Shown: positions 22,727 through 26,900 of the stretch, piece after piece
Layout: every line of letters begins with the position of its first letter
How positions within the stretch are numbered: the first letter of the stretch is position 1
From: JBKEAJ01 sp047975005
GTDB lineage: Bacteria > Bacteroidota > Bacteroidia > Bacteroidales > Prolixibacteraceae
Length of the DNA stretch: 26,900 nt
NCBI GenBank assembly: GCA_047975005.1
Contig: JBKECW010000077.1
Location: 1 to 26,900 of the forward strand
Direction: 5' to 3'
Made by a program: the position numbers and the translations under genes
Notes under the pieces: generated by a model
The model's input: the letters and a program-made list of their open reading frames with translations, nothing else
Told to the model about the DNA's origin: nothing
Database searches by the model: none

Positions 22727-25700
22727 ATGGATTTATATTTAAAACATGTAAAACGATATGCGTTTATCATTTGTCTGCTATTAGTGAACACAGCACTATC
22801 TGCCCAAAACAATAAGAGAGTAAGTATAAACAACAACAACATTACTCTACAGGCAGCATTAGCAGAAGTTCAGAAGCAGTCGGGGATGTCGGTTGCTTAC
22901 AACGATTCCCAACTACCCACAAACACCATTTCTCTTGATTTGTATGAGCAGTCAGTAGAAACAACATTAACAAACATCCTAAAAGGGACTAATTTTTCTT
23001 ACTCAATAGAGGGCAACTACATAATGATAGTTCCAAAACAAGATGAGAAACAAGTAGCAAGGAAGAAAGTAAGTGGCACTATGATAGACCCCGAGGGCAA
23101 TCCTTTGACAGGAGTAACTATCATGGAGAAAGGCACTAGGAATGGCACAATAACCGATACCGACGGAAACTATTCTTTGACAGTACCCAACAACGCTACC
23201 CTTCAATACTCTTACATTGGCTATCAAACCATCGAGAAAAAAGTCAGTGGCGAAGGCGACATCAATCTCACTATGATGGAGGACTCCGAGATGTTGGATG
23301 ACGTTGTAGTTACAGCATTAGGCATCAAACGCCAATCGAAAGCATTGGGTTATAATTTGGAAAAAGTAAGTTCAGACAAAATTACCACTGCTAAGGATGC
23401 TAACTTCATTAACTCCTTGACAGGGAAAGTTGCCGGACTACAGATTAACAGCTCCTCGGGAGGAGTAGGTTCTGCAACCAAGGTAGTTATGCGCGGGGCT
23501 AAATCTATCTCCAAAAACAACAACGTTCTATATGTTATAGACGGTGTTCCCTTGTTCAATCAGAGCACCGGAGGCGTAAGCACAATCAATGGTGCTCCCG
23601 AAAGAGAAAGTATAGCCGACATCAACCCAGAGGACATTGAGAGCATGTCTGTATTGACAGGTCCATCGGCAGCAGCACTATATGGTAGCAACGCTGCAAA
23701 CGGAGCGATCTTGATTACAACCAAGAAAGGTAAAGTTGGAAAAGCAACAATTACCTTAACAAACAATACCGATTTTATGAGCCCCTTCATCACGCCGCGT
23801 TTTCAAAACACTTATGGAAATGCTTCAGGGGAATTTTCAAGCTGGGGAGATAAATTGGAGACACCATCCTCTTACGACCCTACTAATTTTTTCCGTACAG
23901 GATTTAACACAACAACCTCGCTTTCAGTATCGACAGGCACAGAGAAGAATCAAACTTTTATATCGGCAGCAGCCACTAATGCAGGCGGCTTGATGCCCAA
24001 CAATGACTATAACAGGTACAATGTTACTTTCAGAAACACTGCCAAATTTATAAACGACAAACTAACTGCCGACATTGGAGCAAGCTACATAAAACAAGAC
24101 GACCAAAATCCAACCAGACAAGGGGAATATCTTAACCCACTAATACCCTTATACTTATTTCCACGAGGGGAAGACTTCTCGGCAATGCAGCTATATGAGC
24201 GTTACGACGAAAGCCGTAATATTCCCGTTCAGTATTGGCCTTATGGAGACACCGGCATGCAAAATCCTTATTGGATAGTAAACCGCAATATGTTTATCAA
24301 CAAGCGAGACCGCTACATGATGAATCTCAACTTGAAATATGACATCATAGACGGTTTAAACGTAGCGGGACGTGTACGTCTGGACAATGAATATGGCATT
24401 TATGAGAAGAAACTTTATGCCGGAACTTCCGGTCAGTTTGCTCAGAAATATGGAAATTATTCAAATGCAAAGCGTCAAAACAAGCAGGTTTACGCCGATC
24501 TTATTGCTAACCTGAACAAGAGTTTTGGTGATTTTGATTTGACAGCCAATTTAGGAACCAGCATCTCCGACCTGCAATACAATGCATCAAGCTACGGCGG
24601 ACATTTAAAGCAAATTCCTAACTTTTTCTCTGTTGACAACATCGACTTAACGGCAGCATCGTCAGGAGTAAATCAAACAAGATGGAGAGAGCAAACACAG
24701 TCTATTTTTGCCAGTGCCGAGCTAGGTTGGAGAAGCATGCTTTATTTGAGTCTTACGGGGCGTAACGACTGGGCATCGCAGTTGGCAAACACCGAGCAAT
24801 CGTCGTTCTTCTACCCATCGGTAGGGCTTTCGGCAATTGTAAGCGAGATGCTAAAAATGCCAAAACAAATATCCTATCTCAAACTCAGAGGCTCTTACAG
24901 TCAGGTGGGCTCTCCAATATCACGCAACATTTCTATTCCGACGTACTCGTATAACAGTGGCGGAGTATTGCAGACCATCTCTCGCTACCCTATCGACAAA
25001 CTATATCCCGAGATGACAACATCCTACGAAGCAGGGCTTGACACTCGCTTGTTTGGCAATCGTATAGAACTAAATGCTACTTACTACAAATCAAATACGA
25101 AGAACCAGACCTTCGAAGTACCAATATCTTCTTCGACTTCGTACACAAGTATGATTGTACAAACAGGAAACATTCAGAATCAGGGACTTGAGTTATCACT
25201 GGGCTACAACGATGAGTTTTTCGACAAAAACCTACGCTGGAACAGCACAGTAACCTTCTCTTTGAATAGAAATAAAATAATAAGTCTGGCAGGCGATTTA
25301 AGAGACCCAATAACAGGAGCTGCTCTAGACATGCCCGACATGAAACGCTCTGTGGTAGGCTCTTACTTTATGAAATTGGTCGAAGGAGGTTCAATAGGAG
25401 ATATTTACACTACCAAAATGTTCTACACCGACAACCAAGGAGATATTTACGTTGACGATTCTGGGAAATTTGGTACTCCTGTTACCGGAGAGTTTAAGAT
25501 TGGAAATACCAATCCCGACTACAACTTAGGTTTTATGAACTCATTTTCTTACAAAGGCATCGACTTAGGTTTCTTAATAACTGCCCGTGTGGGAGGAGAG
25601 GTTGTTTCGGGCACCGAAGCAGTATTGGATTACTACGGAGTGTCTGAACGCTCGGCAATAGCTCGCGACAATGGTGGCATACAGGTAAACAACGGACTCA

Positions 25701-26014
25701 TGGATGCTCAGTACTACTATCAGTTTATTGGCGACGGCGGTGGCGGTTCAGGCATGATGTCTCAGTATGTTTATAGTGCTACTAACGTTAGATTACAAGA
25801 GTTGACACTTGGTTATAATCTTCCTAAGAAATGGTTTAATGACCTACTTAGCATAAAAGTATCATTTGTAGGCAGAAATCTATGGATGATTTATAACAAA
25901 GCACCTTTCGATCCCGAAGTTATTTCTTCTACGGGTAATTATTTACAAGGCTTTGATTACTTTATGATGCCGAGTACTCGCAATCTTGGCTTCAGCGTAA
26001 AAATAACATACTAA
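22727..26014 (+). CDS. SusC/RagA family TonB-linked outer-membrane receptor with STN domain
   Basis: A 1095-aa outer-membrane transporter. Signal peptide 1-26 (AFIICLLLVNTALSA, then Q). STN domain about 45-105 (TLQAALAEVQKQSGMSVAYN, later TTLTNILKGTNFSYSI), which marks receptors that signal to FecR. A carboxypeptidase-regulatory-like domain covers about 115-195 (VSGTMIDPEGNPLTGVTIME, GTITDTDGNYSL, YSYIGYQTIEKKV). The TonB-box/SusC signature DDVVVTALGIKRQSKALGY starts near 191 and the plug has YVIDGVPL near 268, then SIADINPEDIESMSVLTGP and AALYGSNAANGAILITTKKG. The rest is a TonB-dependent barrel ending with aromatic Y (RNLGFSVKITY). It works with the SusD protein to take up a glycan or peptide; substrate unknown. 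Confidence 0.95.
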   Translation: MDLYLKHVKRYAFIICLLLVNTALSAQNNKRVSINNNNITLQAALAEVQKQSGMSVAYNDSQLPTNTISLDLYEQSVETTLTNILKGTNFSYSIEGNYIMIVPKQDEKQVARKKVSGTMIDPEGNPLTGVTIMEKGTRNGTITDTDGNYSLTVPNNATLQYSYIGYQTIEKKVSGEGDINLTMMEDSEMLDDVVVTALGIKRQSKALGYNLEKVSSDKITTAKDANFINSLTGKVAGLQINSSSGGVGSATKVVMRGAKSISKNNNVLYVIDGVPLFNQSTGGVSTINGAPERESIADINPEDIESMSVLTGPSAAALYGSNAANGAILITTKKGKVGKATITLTNNTDFMSPFITPRFQNTYGNASGEFSSWGDKLETPSSYDPTNFFRTGFNTTTSLSVSTGTEKNQTFISAAATNAGGLMPNNDYNRYNVTFRNTAKFINDKLTADIGASYIKQDDQNPTRQGEYLNPLIPLYLFPRGEDFSAMQLYERYDESRNIPVQYWPYGDTGMQNPYWIVNRNMFINKRDRYMMNLNLKYDIIDGLNVAGRVRLDNEYGIYEKKLYAGTSGQFAQKYGNYSNAKRQNKQVYADLIANLNKSFGDFDLTANLGTSISDLQYNASSYGGHLKQIPNFFSVDNIDLTAASSGVNQTRWREQTQSIFASAELGWRSMLYLSLTGRNDWASQLANTEQSSFFYPSVGLSAIVSEMLKMPKQISYLKLRGSYSQVGSPISRNISIPTYSYNSGGVLQTISRYPIDKLYPEMTTSYEAGLDTRLFGNRIELNATYYKSNTKNQTFEVPISSSTSYTSMIVQTGNIQNQGLELSLGYNDEFFDKNLRWNSTVTFSLNRNKIISLAGDLRDPITGAALDMPDMKRSVVGSYFMKLVEGGSIGDIYTTKMFYTDNQGDIYVDDSGKFGTPVTGEFKIGNTNPDYNLGFMNSFSYKGIDLGFLITARVGGEVVSGTEAVLDYYGVSERSAIARDNGGIQVNNGLMDAQYYYQFIGDGGGGSGMMSQYVYSATNVRLQELTLGYNLPKKWFNDLLSIKVSFVGRNLWMIYNKAPFDPEVISSTGNYLQGFDYFMMPSTRNLGFSVKITY

Positions 26015-26053
26015 AGAAATCTTCTTATTAACGTGAGATAAAACAATAATAAA

Positions 26054-26900
26054 ATGAAGAAAACGAAAAAAAATATAATGAGACTAAGACTCCTTGTTAG
26101 TTGTTTAATAGGAGTACTGGGTCTTGGGCTAGCATCATGCACTCAAAATTTCGAGGAGTACAATACCAATCCCGACGAGCCTACCGACGAAATGCTAGAG
26201 GGCGACAATTTCAAAATTGGAGCTTTCTTCCCACAAATGCAGATATCTGTAATTCCGGGAGGAGGAGGAAATCCAAATCAATTTCAGGTTTCACAAAATC
26301 TAACAGGCGATGTTTATTCGGGCTACATGACGGGCATCGGAGCATGGAACAACGGCAAGAACGGAACGACTGCCGCTTTTGTAATCACTGACTGGCAGGA
26401 CATACCATTCAACCGAGTTTTAGCAAGCTCGATAAGTGCCGACTTGAATGTAAAGCGTCAAGTAGGAACAGACATTTCCAATCCGGTGGTTGCATTCTCA
26501 ACTATTTTAAAAGTAGCTTGTGTTCACAGGTTTGCAGATATGTTTGGACCTCTACCCTACACTAAAATAGCAGAAGGAGGTTCTTTGGAAATACCCTATG
26601 ATTCGGAGGAGGTTTTGTACAAGTCATTCTTCCAAGAACTGACAGATGCCATAAACACCCTCACCGATTATACCAAAAAGAATCCCGGAGCAAGCCCGAT
26701 GGCAGACTACGACTTGGTGTACGACGGTGATTATGTGAAGTGGGTTAAATTTGCAAATTCCTTAAAACTACGCATGGCTATGCGTTGCAGCTATGTAGAC
26801 CCGACTTTGGCACAAACCAATGCCGAAGAAGCTGTTAACCACGAGTATGGAGTTATAACAGAAAATGCAGACAATGCAGAGCTTAAATCCGGAAAGGGCA
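26054..26900 (+). CDS. SusD/RagB-type outer-membrane lipoprotein, partial
   Basis: The frame opens with ATG 26054 and stays open to the window end (282 codons; the C-terminus is cut off). The lipoprotein signal MRLRLLVSCLIGVLGLGLAS is followed by Cys35 (lipobox LASC), then QNFEEYNTNPDEPTDEM, a typical SusD opening. Further inside, VHRFADMFGPLPYTKIAEGG, then SFFQELTDAINTL and YVKWVKFANSLKLRMAMR are typical of the SusD-like_2/RagB type. It is the surface substrate-binding partner of the SusC protein and begins 39 bp after its stop. Further SusE/F or enzyme genes may follow beyond the window. Confidence 0.93.
   Translation, partial: MKKTKKNIMRLRLLVSCLIGVLGLGLASCTQNFEEYNTNPDEPTDEMLEGDNFKIGAFFPQMQISVIPGGGGNPNQFQVSQNLTGDVYSGYMTGIGAWNNGKNGTTAAFVITDWQDIPFNRVLASSISADLNVKRQVGTDISNPVVAFSTILKVACVHRFADMFGPLPYTKIAEGGSLEIPYDSEEVLYKSFFQELTDAINTLTDYTKKNPGASPMADYDLVYDGDYVKWVKFANSLKLRMAMRCSYVDPTLAQTNAEEAVNHEYGVITENADNAELKSGKG

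Noticed and set aside
26101..26391. A 96-codon open frame near the right edge
   Set aside because: It is out of frame within the SusD gene, which has a clear lipoprotein signal and family motifs.

Overview
The window looks like a chromosomal segment of a Bacteroidales bacterium (phylum Bacteroidota); I cannot fix the family. The reasons are a SusC-type TonB receptor with an N-terminal STN domain followed by a SusD-type lipoprotein, their ECF sigma/FecR regulators, a Porin_10-type outer-membrane protein, many -7 promoter boxes of the Bacteroidota form TAnnTTTG, AT-rich intergenic DNA, and a peroxiredoxin-recA gene order like that of Porphyromonas gingivalis.

Layout. 1-464: no gene; two palindromic repeat elements and a short 15-bp-period repeat. 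465-4394 (minus): bcp, recA and a fused aspartokinase/homoserine dehydrogenase (thrA), packed as one operon. 4590-7058 (plus): a small DUF2752 membrane protein, a secreted SPOR-domain protein and a Nudix CoA-pyrophosphatase-like enzyme. 7065-9116 (minus): a putative porin, ending in a terminator hairpin that contains its own stop codon. 9328-11157 (plus): pyrB, pyrI and a DUF4293 membrane protein. 11230-14676 is the least orderly part: a broken MFS transporter, a WaaE-like glycosyltransferase, a badly decayed transposase and an O-antigen-ligase-like protein. 14746-20700 (minus): alr (with an unusual N-terminal domain), ppa, prfB (with its programmed +1 frameshift), a LOG-family gene and gyrB, read in the order gyrB to alr. 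20945-26900 (plus): ECF sigma factor, FecR-type anti-sigma factor, SusC receptor and SusD lipoprotein, the last cut off by the window end.

How the genes work together. The last four genes form a standard trans-envelope signalling unit: substrate bound by SusC/SusD is sensed through the STN domain of SusC by the FecR protein, which releases the sigma factor to raise transcription of the uptake genes. No enzyme of the locus lies inside the window, so the substrate is unknown. PyrB and PyrI make the catalytic and regulatory chains of aspartate transcarbamoylase. The glycosyltransferase and ligase probably act on surface polysaccharide or LPS.

I found no convincing new defence, mobile or biosynthetic system. 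The points most worth checking are the N-terminal domain of the alanine racemase, which may be a relic of the MurF half of a MurF-Alr fusion; a cluster of three palindromes, two of them mutually exclusive, between gyrB and the sigma gene; and an 18-codon ORF with a hairpin between the FecR and SusC genes. No tRNA, rRNA or CRISPR array was seen.
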